Below, piece after piece: positions 36,301 to 44,410 of a stretch of 64,000 nt of DNA. Position 1 is the stretch's first letter; the number at the start of each line of letters is the position of its first letter. The position numbers and the translations under genes are program-made. The DNA is from Agriterribacter humi (GTDB lineage: Bacteria; Bacteroidota; Bacteroidia; Chitinophagales; Chitinophagaceae): contig NZ_VOHQ01000002.1 in assembly GCF_009192765.1 (NCBI RefSeq), positions 620,001 to 684,000 on the forward strand, read 5' to 3'. The notes beneath the pieces were generated by a model that was given only the letters and a program-made list of their open reading frames with translations, was not told where the DNA came from and searched no databases.

Positions 36301-38353
36301 CCAGTCTCATTATTATCAATATCTTGAAAATGAAGACGAAGGGATGGCGTTGAAAGATGACCGGCAATGGAAGTTTGATATGATCTCCAATTCTTTAATT
36401 ATAAGAAACGGGATATACCCCACAGCATCGGGATTCCAGTCATCATATGTTAATTCCCTTAATGGCGAGGATATACTTGGAGCCGGATGTAATTATGATG
36501 AATTGATTTTTCAAATCATTGATCCTTTAACTTTTAAGCCGTGGAATAATGACTTCTCCGGAACAACAGGTTTATATAACAGTCTTTTAGCCACTTGTGG
36601 TGGCGGGCGTATTCATAATTTCCAATACCTCCTTTCAAGCAGTAATTCCCGTAAAAAGGCAATGGACTTTTTAGACACTATTCCTGACGGAAGCTATGTG
36701 ATAGTGCGGTCAAATGCGAATGCCTCAGTAGCCAGCAATACCTATGCAAGCCAATGGAAGGCAGATACAACTTTATTTGGGAGCGGAAATTCTTTATACC
36801 ATAAGCTCTTTAACCAGGGATTTACCAATCTCGACTCATTTAATCGTCCAAGGGCATTCAGTTTTGTATTTAAAAAGAATAACCAGGCTGAATTCGCTCC
36901 CAAAACACAGTTCAGCCAGAATCAGTTTGATTTAATATCAATGGGTGTAGAATGCCCCTCTCCGGATTCGGTTGGGTATATTGTTTCTCCAAAACTTGGA
37001 CCAGCGAAAGAATGGAAAGTACTGCACTGGAACGGCATAAAGCTGGAGAACCCTTCATCTGATAAAGTTACTGTTGAGATCGTGGCTATAAAGCCGGATC
37101 AATCGGAGCATGTAGTTTATAGTATTAATGAAACGGATAAAGATTTTGATATATCTGCTATTGATGCTTCGCAATACCCATACCTGCAACTCAGGATGAA
37201 AAATGTGGACACAGCAAAATCAACTCCGTACCAGTTAAAATACTGGAGATTAAATTATGTACCGGTGCCCGAAGGAGCCGTAGCTCCTAATATCTTTTTT
37301 GAATCAAAAGATACGATAGAAGCGGGTGAAAAATTAAAATTTGGAATAGCGTTTAAAAATATCAGCCCGGTAGCTTTCGACAGTTTAAAAGTTAAACTCA
37401 GTTTACTTGATAAAAATAATCTTCAGCACATACTTGATACCGCAAGAAGAAAAATCATTATCAGCGGAGATACTTTGAAGGTGGAATATATAATTGACAA
37501 TACGAAAGATTATCCGGGATTAAACACATTAGTAATGAATTTTAATCCTGATAATGATCAGGCCGAACAATATTTACTTAATAATTTTTTATATAAAAGC
37601 GTTTATATCCGGCCCGATAACCTTAATCCTTTACTTGACGTTACATTTGACGGCGTGCATATTCTTAATAATGATATTGTCTCTGCTAAGCCGCATATTC
37701 TTATGAAGTTAAAGGATGATAGTCGTTTCCTGGCTTTAGATGACACCTCACTGTTAAAAGTACATGTAAGTTATCCGGATGGAACAGTAAGGGCTTTTTC
37801 ATTTAATAATGATACCCTCCGTTTTACGCCTTCATCGCTTACATCGGGTGGCACAGATAATACGGCTACAATTGATTTTAACCCCAGTTTTCTTGAGGAT
37901 GGAAATTATGAGCTGATTGTTTCGGGCAGAGATAAGAGCGGTAATACAGCCGGGCAAACGGAATATACGGTTAGCTTTAAGATCATTAATAAACCAATGA
38001 TCTCAAATATGTTTAACTATCCCAATCCTTTTACCAGTTCCACAGCTTTTGTATTTACATTAACAGGCAGTGATATTCCGCAAAATATACGTATTCAGGT
38101 TTTAACCATAACCGGAAAAATTGTTCGGGAAATTACTAAAGAGGAATTGGGCCCAATAAGAATTGGAAGAAATATCACGGATTTCAAATGGGACGGGACA
38201 GATCAATATGGTCAAAAACTGGCCAATGGAGTATATCTATACCGGGTGATTACCAATTTGAATGGAAAATCTTTGGATAGGTATAAATCTGAAGGAGACA
38301 ATACAGACCAATATTTCAATAAAGGGTATGGAAAAATGTATTTGATGCGGTAG
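33308..38353 (+). CDS. Giant C25 cysteine peptidase, PorU-like T9SS sortase
   Basis: PorU-type sortases remove T9SS sorting domains at the cell surface and attach cargo. This 1681-residue protein has a signal peptide (about 1-20, AAHAQ), a large N-terminal beta region with FPVGKDGLYRITQSAL, and a C25 (gingipain-like) peptidase domain (about 390-790). The catalytic His636 (VNYFGHSSSTNID) and Cys666 (FFVNGCLAGDIF) are both present. Beyond lie a CARDB-like domain (about 800-900), further beta domains and a FlgD/T9SS-tail-like C-terminus (MFNYPNPFTSSTAF, LANGVYLYRVITN). It is larger than P. gingivalis PorU (about 1160 residues); PorU2-type homologues of similar size are likely relatives. An ATG ATG start at 33308 is used. 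Confidence 0.9.
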   Translation: MMKRILFILFVLSSFAAHAQYNNEWIDYNKTYYKFPVGKDGLYRITQSALQSIGIDNTPAEYFQLWRNGIQVPLYTSVVSGALGAGGYMEFWGEMNDGKTDTKLYRNINDQLSDKWSLETDTASFFLTVNPSGGNLRMVNEANNVSGNTLAPEPYFMYTYGKYFKNKINPGNAGLVGEYVYSSSYDKGEGYTSGDIRPATSLTEPVINNLFPYSGGPNGTFYIAASGNALYNRNLRAEVNNTQLVDVVMNVFNDTRQQVTLPVSLISSGSATVKITNTSTNPNDRMVVSKYEITYPRQFNFGNSTNFIFELPATGTGNFLRITNFNRGNVAPVLYDLSNRKRYTGDIAEAGVIKFALPPSVQKRKLVLMSAMAANVNMINALTPRNFVDYGQPDNHGNYLIISNPLLYNGANGDPVEMYRQYRSSTTGGSYVAKVYDIGQLTDQFAFGIKRHPAAIKNFIKYAEDIFQTAPRAVFLIGKGVNYIDARTNQSNPLLERLNLVPSFGHPDSDNLLVARDNETISHIPIGRLSVVSPAEVEIYLNKVKEYESIAVNAPHTVAGRGWMKNAVHAIGGGNAALTAEIGGYMNQLKHILSDTLYGGNVKTFSKTSAVASQLTNEGLRNLFKEGIGIVNYFGHSSSTNIDFNIEDPGAYENQGKYPMFFVNGCLAGDIFSFDQNRLNAANTLSEKFVLANERGAIGFVASSHYGIVSYLNTYLTGLYGALSKKEYGHSIGESLEESFRYLLGVWGTDFFARLHAEEITLHGDPVIKLYAQSQPDYVVEDQFIQIPPLVSVADRSFTLAVKFFNIGKAAPDSLTLEIKRQLPDGSVTVLTRKRIPGMLFNDSMRLVIPVNPALEKGENKLIVTADADNEIGEVSESNNSVSKIFYIVEDEATPVYPYKFSIVSNGNISFYASTANPLSAMKNYVMEIDTTASFNSPVKKSESKSSTGGILEFKPAITFSDSTVYYWRVAAVPSSGQEYSWTKSSFIYLNGSTEGFNQSHYYQYLENEDEGMALKDDRQWKFDMISNSLIIRNGIYPTASGFQSSYVNSLNGEDILGAGCNYDELIFQIIDPLTFKPWNNDFSGTTGLYNSLLATCGGGRIHNFQYLLSSSNSRKKAMDFLDTIPDGSYVIVRSNANASVASNTYASQWKADTTLFGSGNSLYHKLFNQGFTNLDSFNRPRAFSFVFKKNNQAEFAPKTQFSQNQFDLISMGVECPSPDSVGYIVSPKLGPAKEWKVLHWNGIKLENPSSDKVTVEIVAIKPDQSEHVVYSINETDKDFDISAIDASQYPYLQLRMKNVDTAKSTPYQLKYWRLNYVPVPEGAVAPNIFFESKDTIEAGEKLKFGIAFKNISPVAFDSLKVKLSLLDKNNLQHILDTARRKIIISGDTLKVEYIIDNTKDYPGLNTLVMNFNPDNDQAEQYLLNNFLYKSVYIRPDNLNPLLDVTFDGVHILNNDIVSAKPHILMKLKDDSRFLALDDTSLLKVHVSYPDGTVRAFSFNNDTLRFTPSSLTSGGTDNTATIDFNPSFLEDGNYELIVSGRDKSGNTAGQTEYTVSFKIINKPMISNMFNYPNPFTSSTAFVFTLTGSDIPQNIRIQVLTITGKIVREITKEELGPIRIGRNITDFKWDGTDQYGQKLANGVYLYRVITNLNGKSLDRYKSEGDNTDQYFNKGYGKMYLMR

Positions 38354-38375
38354 TAAAAAGCGCTGTTTATTTTTC

Positions 38376-40070
38376 TTAAGGAACAGACCTAAATCCATCA
38401 GTAATTGCTGAACCTCTTAAAATAAAATATCGGGAAGGATTTTCAGCACAGCAGGGTACAGAAATATCGCCGCATCCTGTGCCCACTTCAGGGATGTTTA
38501 ATGTTATTCCGGAATAAGAAATTTGGTGATAAGGTAATTTTTTTGTTCCAAGCGGTTGTACAATTTGCTTTACAGAGAAATAATTTGTATACCTGTATCC
38601 AATATAAAAGGTAAGAATAATACATCCTGTAATCAGGCTTCCAGTTATTCTGTTATCCCGATTATTGTTAAAAAATGCCACTGCATTGTTTTTTAATAAA
38701 AACAGGTAAGCAAGTCCCATAAAAGGAATAAGGAAGCCAAATCCAAACCGTGGATCAGGAGCCTGTACAAACCAGAAGAAGATTCCAGCAATATTTGTTA
38801 TCAGCAATATTTTTATTTCTTCAGTGGTGGTGCGTTTTATATTTTTTAGTTGCGTAAGCAAAATGGCTATTGCACCCAGAAAGAACAGCATAATGGTTTT
38901 ATCGGCTGTTGATCGGTTGTCCCACCATACAGGTAACCATTGCGAAGGTGTCAATTGCATAGCCTCTTTTACTGCATCTTTTGAAAAGCTGGATTCAGTT
39001 CTGGCATAAGTTGTTATATAATTTTTTATGAGAACTACTTCTGTCTTTTTCAATTTCCAGTCCCGATTTGCTATGTCCGGAAAAGAGGAAGGAAACAGAG
39101 GGTAGCCTGTAGTGATTATATTCCTGGCAAGAAGTGAACAAAATATTAAAATAACGATGCTGCCCGTAAAATATAATGCACGGACCTTTTTAGTTATTAT
39201 TAGTTTCCATGCTGCATATAGTGCAACAATTATTACCGGCAGCGCAGATAATTTTATGCATATTACAAAACAGGTAAGTATGATAAGAAGAACGAATTTG
39301 ACTGAATGCTGCAGCAGAACAGTATTTTGCAGCAAATAAAATATGAGCCACAAATAGAGCGCAACTATAAAATCAGGGCTGGCAGAAGTAACCGTGAGCC
39401 TCGTTTGTGTATAGCTCCATATACTTAAAGCCAACAAAGCCAACCAGGGCAGGCTTCGGGCAAAATTACGTTCATACAGACAGGTGTTTATTTGCATGAG
39501 CACGAAATAAAAGTACCAGATAACAACTACAGCATTTAAAAAGAAATAATGTCCCATAGTAGTGAAATGGAAGCTCAGTAGGGCACACACCGGGAACCAC
39601 AAGTTCTGAAGGCCTAAATGTATATTTAGATGCGCCAATCCGGGGATAGCTTTATATTTTTCAATCCATTGTATAGCCTGGATATGATATTCCATACTGT
39701 CTGGGTGGCTAATGGTCCAGGTGCTCATTATCAAAACCATTATAAAGCTGCTTATTAAAAGTATTATAATGAGCGGATGCAATGAAAGGAATGGATTGAA
39801 TGATGGACTGTTTTTTACGATTGTGTAAAAAACAGGTATACATGGCAGTATAAAAAATAGCTGTAGCTGCCATAATCCTAATGGTGAAAATAATGAAACT
39901 ACGCCGGCAATACCCGCTATGCCGGCAAGTCCTGTAAAGCAAACAATACTAAAAGGGATTTTTTCATGGATATAGCCCGAAGTAATCTTCTCTGCTGATC
40001 TAAAAATGAGATGACCCCAGCCGTAACAAATGCCGGTAATGTATATCCAGGCAACTATGGTTATTATCAT
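38376..40070 (-). CDS. Polytopic membrane protein, GT-C-like (paralogue 1)
   Basis: The 564-residue protein has many hydrophobic segments. After about three N-terminal helices comes the loop motif HPDSMEYHIQAIQWIEKY (Asp124, Tyr128, His129), as expected for GT-C glycosyltransferases that use polyprenyl-phosphate sugars. Later marks are RNIITTGYPLFPS, APDPRFGFGF and a C-terminal extracytoplasmic tail with CGDISVPC. It clearly matches the protein at 41551-43251 in all these positions. It recalls the LIC_10190-type family of membrane proteins, although I could not verify this. The sugar and acceptor are unknown. It is the last gene of a minus-strand cluster, seven bases after the methyltransferase gene. 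Confidence 0.72.
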   Translation of the reverse strand: MIITIVAWIYITGICYGWGHLIFRSAEKITSGYIHEKIPFSIVCFTGLAGIAGIAGVVSLFSPLGLWQLQLFFILPCIPVFYTIVKNSPSFNPFLSLHPLIIILLISSFIMVLIMSTWTISHPDSMEYHIQAIQWIEKYKAIPGLAHLNIHLGLQNLWFPVCALLSFHFTTMGHYFFLNAVVVIWYFYFVLMQINTCLYERNFARSLPWLALLALSIWSYTQTRLTVTSASPDFIVALYLWLIFYLLQNTVLLQHSVKFVLLIILTCFVICIKLSALPVIIVALYAAWKLIITKKVRALYFTGSIVILIFCSLLARNIITTGYPLFPSSFPDIANRDWKLKKTEVVLIKNYITTYARTESSFSKDAVKEAMQLTPSQWLPVWWDNRSTADKTIMLFFLGAIAILLTQLKNIKRTTTEEIKILLITNIAGIFFWFVQAPDPRFGFGFLIPFMGLAYLFLLKNNAVAFFNNNRDNRITGSLITGCIILTFYIGYRYTNYFSVKQIVQPLGTKKLPYHQISYSGITLNIPEVGTGCGDISVPCCAENPSRYFILRGSAITDGFRSVP

Positions 40071-40077
40071 GGCGGGC

Positions 40078-40815
40078 TTATTGTTTTATGCTTCTTGTAA
40101 TTACAGATAATCCGGCTTTTTTAACTGTTAACGTATCTATTATCCTGGCAATTGGCACAAAACGGTTAAAGGCCGACATCTCATCATTGCCAATCATCTT
40201 TTTGTTCATAATCTTTCCAAAAAGTAGCCAGCCTATTATTCCTGCTCCGTTAAAATAGTTTCCTTTGTGAATATACAATCCATTGCATCTGAGGATTTGT
40301 TTCATTGAATGGAGTGTATACCTGCGGTAATGCCCCAGCTCCCTGTCGAATCTGCAGTAGAGCCATTTATAGGCTGGGGCTAATAAAATCAGATGCCCAT
40401 TTTGTTTCAGTAAAAATTTGCAGTTTTTTACTGCCGTAATATCATCTTCAATGTGCTCTATAACATTTAACAGGAAAACTGAATCAAATTTTTCATGCAG
40501 TAATGAATATTCTTTTTGAAAATCATGATGCAGCAGGTCTATTTGCATGATATTTTGCACGGCCGGAAAATTCGAAAACCTTTCTTTCAACCATTGATAA
40601 TATCCGGCATTAAAATCAGAAAGAGTGATGTTAAATCCATCTGCAATTGCATATTGTGAAATATTTCCGATTCCACTGCCGATTTCCAGTATTTCCCCCT
40701 TTAAAAAGGGTTTGATTTCCGAATACATCCATTCGTTGAAATTTGAGGCTTTGGCAATAGTCTCTAATGTTTTTAACCCCAGCGGGTCTGTGTCAGGTAT
40801 AAATTTTATACTCAT
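40078..40815 (-). CDS. Class I SAM-dependent methyltransferase
   Basis: The 245-residue cytoplasmic protein carries the SAM-binding motif ILEIGSGIGNISQYA (about 45-59), an acidic SDFNAGYY second strand and the LLNVIEHIEDDITAVKNC block typical of methyltransferase-11-like enzymes. Its substrate is unknown. The gene overlaps the glycosyltransferase gene by four bases (40812-40815), so translation is likely coupled. The context suggests methylation of a polyprenyl-linked sugar or lipid, but a small-molecule or protein substrate cannot be excluded. Confidence 0.83.
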   Translation of the reverse strand: MSIKFIPDTDPLGLKTLETIAKASNFNEWMYSEIKPFLKGEILEIGSGIGNISQYAIADGFNITLSDFNAGYYQWLKERFSNFPAVQNIMQIDLLHHDFQKEYSLLHEKFDSVFLLNVIEHIEDDITAVKNCKFLLKQNGHLILLAPAYKWLYCRFDRELGHYRRYTLHSMKQILRCNGLYIHKGNYFNGAGIIGWLLFGKIMNKKMIGNDEMSAFNRFVPIARIIDTLTVKKAGLSVITRSIKQ

Positions 40816-41525
40816 TTCCGCCGCAATAAATTATACTTTAATATACACCATATGGCGATGAAGCCATCCTGCCAACTTATTTTTTTCCCTTCATTATATT
40901 TACGGCCATAATAAGCAACGCCCACTTCATATATTCGAATATCTTTTATCCTGCATATTTTGGCGGTGATCTCCGGTTCAATTCCGAACCTTTGTTCCTT
41001 TATCTGAATGCTTTTTATTATTTCGGTCTTAAACATTTTATAACCGGTTTCCATGTCACTGAGGTTCACTCCTGTAAAAACATTGGAAAGAAAAGTGAGC
41101 AGTTTGTTACCAATAGTATGCCAGAAAAAGAGTACCCGGTGTGGCCCGCTACCCATGAATCTTGAACCATATACCACATCTGCGCGTCCTGAAAATATGG
41201 GAGATAGCATTTTGTTATAGTCGGCGGGATCGTATTCAAGATCCGCATCCTGAATGATTACTATATCTCCTGTTATTTCCATTAAAGCACTTTGCACCGA
41301 TGCGCCTTTGCCTTTGTTTTTAGTATGGAGGATTAATTTAACTGACTCATGCTTTTGTATGTATGCTTTCACAATCTGAACCGTTCCATCTGTTGAAGCA
41401 TCATCAACCACAATGATCTCTTTTTCCATAGAAAAGTCCAATGAAACGTGCCTTACTTTATCAATAATTTGTTCAATAAAGGATTGCTCATTAAAGCAGG
41501 GAATTATGATGCTTAATTTTTTCAA
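40812..41525 (-). CDS. Glycosyltransferase family 2, polyprenyl-phosphate mannosyltransferase (DPM1)-like
   Basis: The 237-residue protein is a single GT2 catalytic domain: SIIIPCFNEQSFIEQII, EIIVVDDASTDGTVQIV, GKGASVQSAL and the metal-binding DADLEYDPADY motif (about 93-103). No C-terminal membrane helices follow, unlike GtrB-type enzymes. Its length and motifs match dolichyl-phosphate-mannose synthases of the DPM1 type. Such enzymes make the polyprenyl-phosphate sugars that membrane GT-C transferases use, and two GT-C-like genes flank it. This link is inferred from context and family. Confidence 0.86.
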   Translation of the reverse strand: MKKLSIIIPCFNEQSFIEQIIDKVRHVSLDFSMEKEIIVVDDASTDGTVQIVKAYIQKHESVKLILHTKNKGKGASVQSALMEITGDIVIIQDADLEYDPADYNKMLSPIFSGRADVVYGSRFMGSGPHRVLFFWHTIGNKLLTFLSNVFTGVNLSDMETGYKMFKTEIIKSIQIKEQRFGIEPEITAKICRIKDIRIYEVGVAYYGRKYNEGKKISWQDGFIAIWCILKYNLLRRK

Positions 41526-41550
41526 AATGCACTATTGAAATGTAATATAG

Positions 41551-43251
41551 TCATTGCTTTAATTTATTAATCCGGAATCCCTCACGAATTGTTTTGCCTC
41601 TGGCCTCCAATCCCGGGTATATGGAATACAGGCATGGAAGCGGCGTGCCATAGCAGCGGGGATTCCAGTTCCCATTTATTTTTTCAGGTATTCTAACGAT
41701 TATTTCTCCTATTTGTTTCTCTTTTACGGCGGGTTGGGGTAAGGAGGCAGGTATTACACAGTTTTTAAAAGAATAGTTTTCCACATGTTTATATACAATA
41801 TAGGGTGCTATACAGAGCATAAGTATAATCGTTACCGTATAAATCATTTTATTAATTATATGCGCATTCAATAACCGGTTAATGGAATTGAACAGGAAAA
41901 AAATGCCGGCAATCAAAAATCCGTAAATAAATCTTGGATCTGGTGCTATACAAAACCATGAGGTCAGGAAAAGGATTAAAGACATGGTTAATATCCGGTA
42001 ATGAGAAAATTCCTTTTTACCGTTTCTCCAGATGGATATGCCATATATTATAATACCAGCGATTCCCGGTAAAAAAATCAATTGGTCGTATACTGTCATG
42101 TATTTAAACCAAAGGGGTATCCAATTCATCCCATTTAGCGAAGCCGTAGTTTCAATATCTAAGATACCGGTGCTAACACGGTTATAGTATTTAATGAATC
42201 GCAGCAAATGCTCCAATACTTCCGGGGGTGTTTTCCAGTCAACATTAAAATAGTCAAGGAAAGGCGAAGGATAAAACGGGTATCCCGAAACAATTATATT
42301 TCTGGTTAAAAATGGAAGCATTAACAGGAGTGCGATAATCGTAAAAGAACTTAAGTGATACCATTTTTTATTTTTCAACAGGTAAATTATTGCAAAAATA
42401 CTTAGCAGCAGCAAAGGATAATTAATGATGCGAACCGTAAAAAGATAAACAGGCCAAATCAGCCATTCGGGCAGTAAATCGAAATCCTTTTGGCCGGCTT
42501 TACATAAATAAGTTTCTATGCATAATACCAGAATAACAAGCATTGTGATATAATCATAATTGACGGTTGCTGCATTTCCTCTTATAACAGGCCATGAGGC
42601 AAAAGAAAAGAGGAGTGTCACTAAAGCCGCAAAACAAAGTGAAACATTCTCCTTTTTATAGCGATGAAACCCAATCTCTGCAAAATACAGGCAAAACCAT
42701 AATGACAATGCACCATTTAAGGCAGTGAAAGTATTCAGATTCCTGAAAGAAAAATGAAAAACAGCAACGCTGCTAAACCATGAGGAGTTAAAGCCGTATC
42801 TTTCATGCAGATTGGCAATGCCCGGCACTGATCCATACGCTTCTATCCATTGCACCATTTGAATATGATAACTTTCAGTATCATCCATTATCAGGGGACC
42901 TGTATTAAGCATGAGCACTATCAGCCATAGGCATACCAGGCAAATCTTACCTGCGACAGACAAACGGGTAATATTTGAAAATATATTCTTTAATAAGCCT
43001 GTAAATGTTTTTCGCATATAAACTGCCGACAGGATCAGCAGCAGAAATAGCAATAAGGAAAAGACGTTACCGATAGGAATGAAAAGTGCGCTTAACTGTG
43101 TTAAAAGGGTTAAGATGATCAGTCCATTAATGGCATGTATTATAAAGTGTTTGCCTGATTTGGTGTTTCCGTTAATTAGCCGGTAATATAAATATCCCGC
43201 CCAAAGGCAGGAAATGGTAATAAAAACATGAAGAAAAAGCATTAGCAGCAT
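41551..43251 (-). CDS. Polytopic membrane protein, GT-C-like (paralogue 2)
   Basis: The 566-residue protein is a paralogue of the one at 38376-40070. Conserved features align at the same residue numbers: MDDTESYHIQMVQWIEAY (Asp124, Tyr128, His129), then RNIIVSGYPFYPSPF, IAPDPRFIYGFL and the C-terminal CYGTPLPC and GLEARGKTIREGFR tail. Many transmembrane segments are visible. The pair looks like products of a duplication within the cluster, each perhaps acting on a different acceptor or sugar. It follows the acyltransferase gene after six bases on the same strand. No enzymatic role is established. Confidence 0.72.
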   Translation of the reverse strand: MLLMLFLHVFITISCLWAGYLYYRLINGNTKSGKHFIIHAINGLIILTLLTQLSALFIPIGNVFSLLLFLLLILSAVYMRKTFTGLLKNIFSNITRLSVAGKICLVCLWLIVLMLNTGPLIMDDTESYHIQMVQWIEAYGSVPGIANLHERYGFNSSWFSSVAVFHFSFRNLNTFTALNGALSLWFCLYFAEIGFHRYKKENVSLCFAALVTLLFSFASWPVIRGNAATVNYDYITMLVILVLCIETYLCKAGQKDFDLLPEWLIWPVYLFTVRIINYPLLLLSIFAIIYLLKNKKWYHLSSFTIIALLLMLPFLTRNIIVSGYPFYPSPFLDYFNVDWKTPPEVLEHLLRFIKYYNRVSTGILDIETTASLNGMNWIPLWFKYMTVYDQLIFLPGIAGIIIYGISIWRNGKKEFSHYRILTMSLILFLTSWFCIAPDPRFIYGFLIAGIFFLFNSINRLLNAHIINKMIYTVTIILMLCIAPYIVYKHVENYSFKNCVIPASLPQPAVKEKQIGEIIVRIPEKINGNWNPRCYGTPLPCLYSIYPGLEARGKTIREGFRINKLKQ

Positions 43252-43257
43252 GAAGAA

Positions 43258-44358
43258 TCAGGAAAATTTTTTCTTTAACCTCAGAAAATGAATTTCGAAA
43301 CAATAATAGCTAAAAATACTTAATATTATCCCTATGATAGTGGTTATAACAGACGTTATTGCCAGTATTAAATGATTAGGCATCCCGCTTAGCCTTGCCC
43401 ATTCTTGTAAATGGTAGCCCATTAGTATATAAACAGGATAGTGGATGATATATAGTCCGAATGATACTTTTCCAATGAGTTTTATTATTCTGTTCTCTAA
43501 AACAATATTAATAAAATAGCTGTTTTTATTTAATAACAGATAGATTATTATAGAAAAAAGCAATGAAAAACTCGTATACCCAATGCAAGAAAAATAAATC
43601 AAATTCAGCATGTAATGGGGGTAGATAATGTAAAATAGAAAATTCAGAGATAGAATGATTGAACCTATTATTATAAAATGCTTGATTTTTATTTTAAGTT
43701 TGAGATATAAAATGAGTGCAAGTAAACTACCTGAGCAAATGCCATCAATCCTGGTAAAAGGAAAAATTGTCCCAAATGGGATAGTATTAAGATGTAAAAG
43801 CAGCAATGAGGCCCTGAGTATATTTACCCCTAACAATAGAGTTATAATAAGCAGGCATAAGGTTTTGGGGTTTTTGATCCAAAATATTAACAATGGCCAT
43901 ATCAGGTAAAATTGTTCTTCTACTGCTAAAGACCAGAAATGTTGAATTATGGGGGATGTATTTTCATTCGGAAAGTTGAGTCCTAATAGCCAATTTTGAA
44001 GAAAGGTCCAAAACCACAATTGGTAGTGCTTATAGTAGAAAATTTTATCGGAATATTCGCTCAATAAAAGAGGCAACAGGTAAAGAATTAAAATTAGACT
44101 TACATAGAAAAGCGGGAAGATTCTTAATATCCGTTTTATATAAAAATTCCTGAAATAATACCTATTGTTGATCGTTTGCAGAAGAATGGTGGTTATCAAA
44201 AAACCAGAGATAACAAAAAAAAGATCTACCCCTAACCATCCGAGAGAAAATGCATTTGTGTATTCAAAATTGTGAAATAAAATTACCGATAGGATTGCTA
44301 TGCCCCTAAGTCCATCTAACGCCGGATAATAAAGTTTCTTTGTTATGCTTTCTTTCAT
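43258..44358 (-). CDS. Acyltransferase family 3 (OafA/OatA-like) membrane protein
   Basis: The 366-residue integral membrane protein has about ten hydrophobic segments and the acyltransferase-3 motifs YYPALDGLRGIAILSVILFHN (about 11-31; the DGLRGI block with a following histidine), GVDLFFVISGFLI and AVEEQFYLIWP. Members O-acetylate sugars of LPS, capsule or peptidoglycan, using cytoplasmic acyl-CoA. There is no SGNH extension, so this is the membrane-only type. In this cluster, decoration of a surface glycan is the likely role. The coding sequence is visibly AT-rich compared with the housekeeping genes around it. Confidence 0.88.
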   Translation of the reverse strand: MKESITKKLYYPALDGLRGIAILSVILFHNFEYTNAFSLGWLGVDLFFVISGFLITTILLQTINNRYYFRNFYIKRILRIFPLFYVSLILILYLLPLLLSEYSDKIFYYKHYQLWFWTFLQNWLLGLNFPNENTSPIIQHFWSLAVEEQFYLIWPLLIFWIKNPKTLCLLIITLLLGVNILRASLLLLHLNTIPFGTIFPFTRIDGICSGSLLALILYLKLKIKIKHFIIIGSIILSLNFLFYIIYPHYMLNLIYFSCIGYTSFSLLFSIIIYLLLNKNSYFINIVLENRIIKLIGKVSFGLYIIHYPVYILMGYHLQEWARLSGMPNHLILAITSVITTIIGIILSIFSYYCFEIHFLRLKKKFS

Positions 44359-44410
44359 TAAACGATTTTTTATCTAAACTCCTCTAAGAATGTAAAAATG
44401 AAAAGTCATT

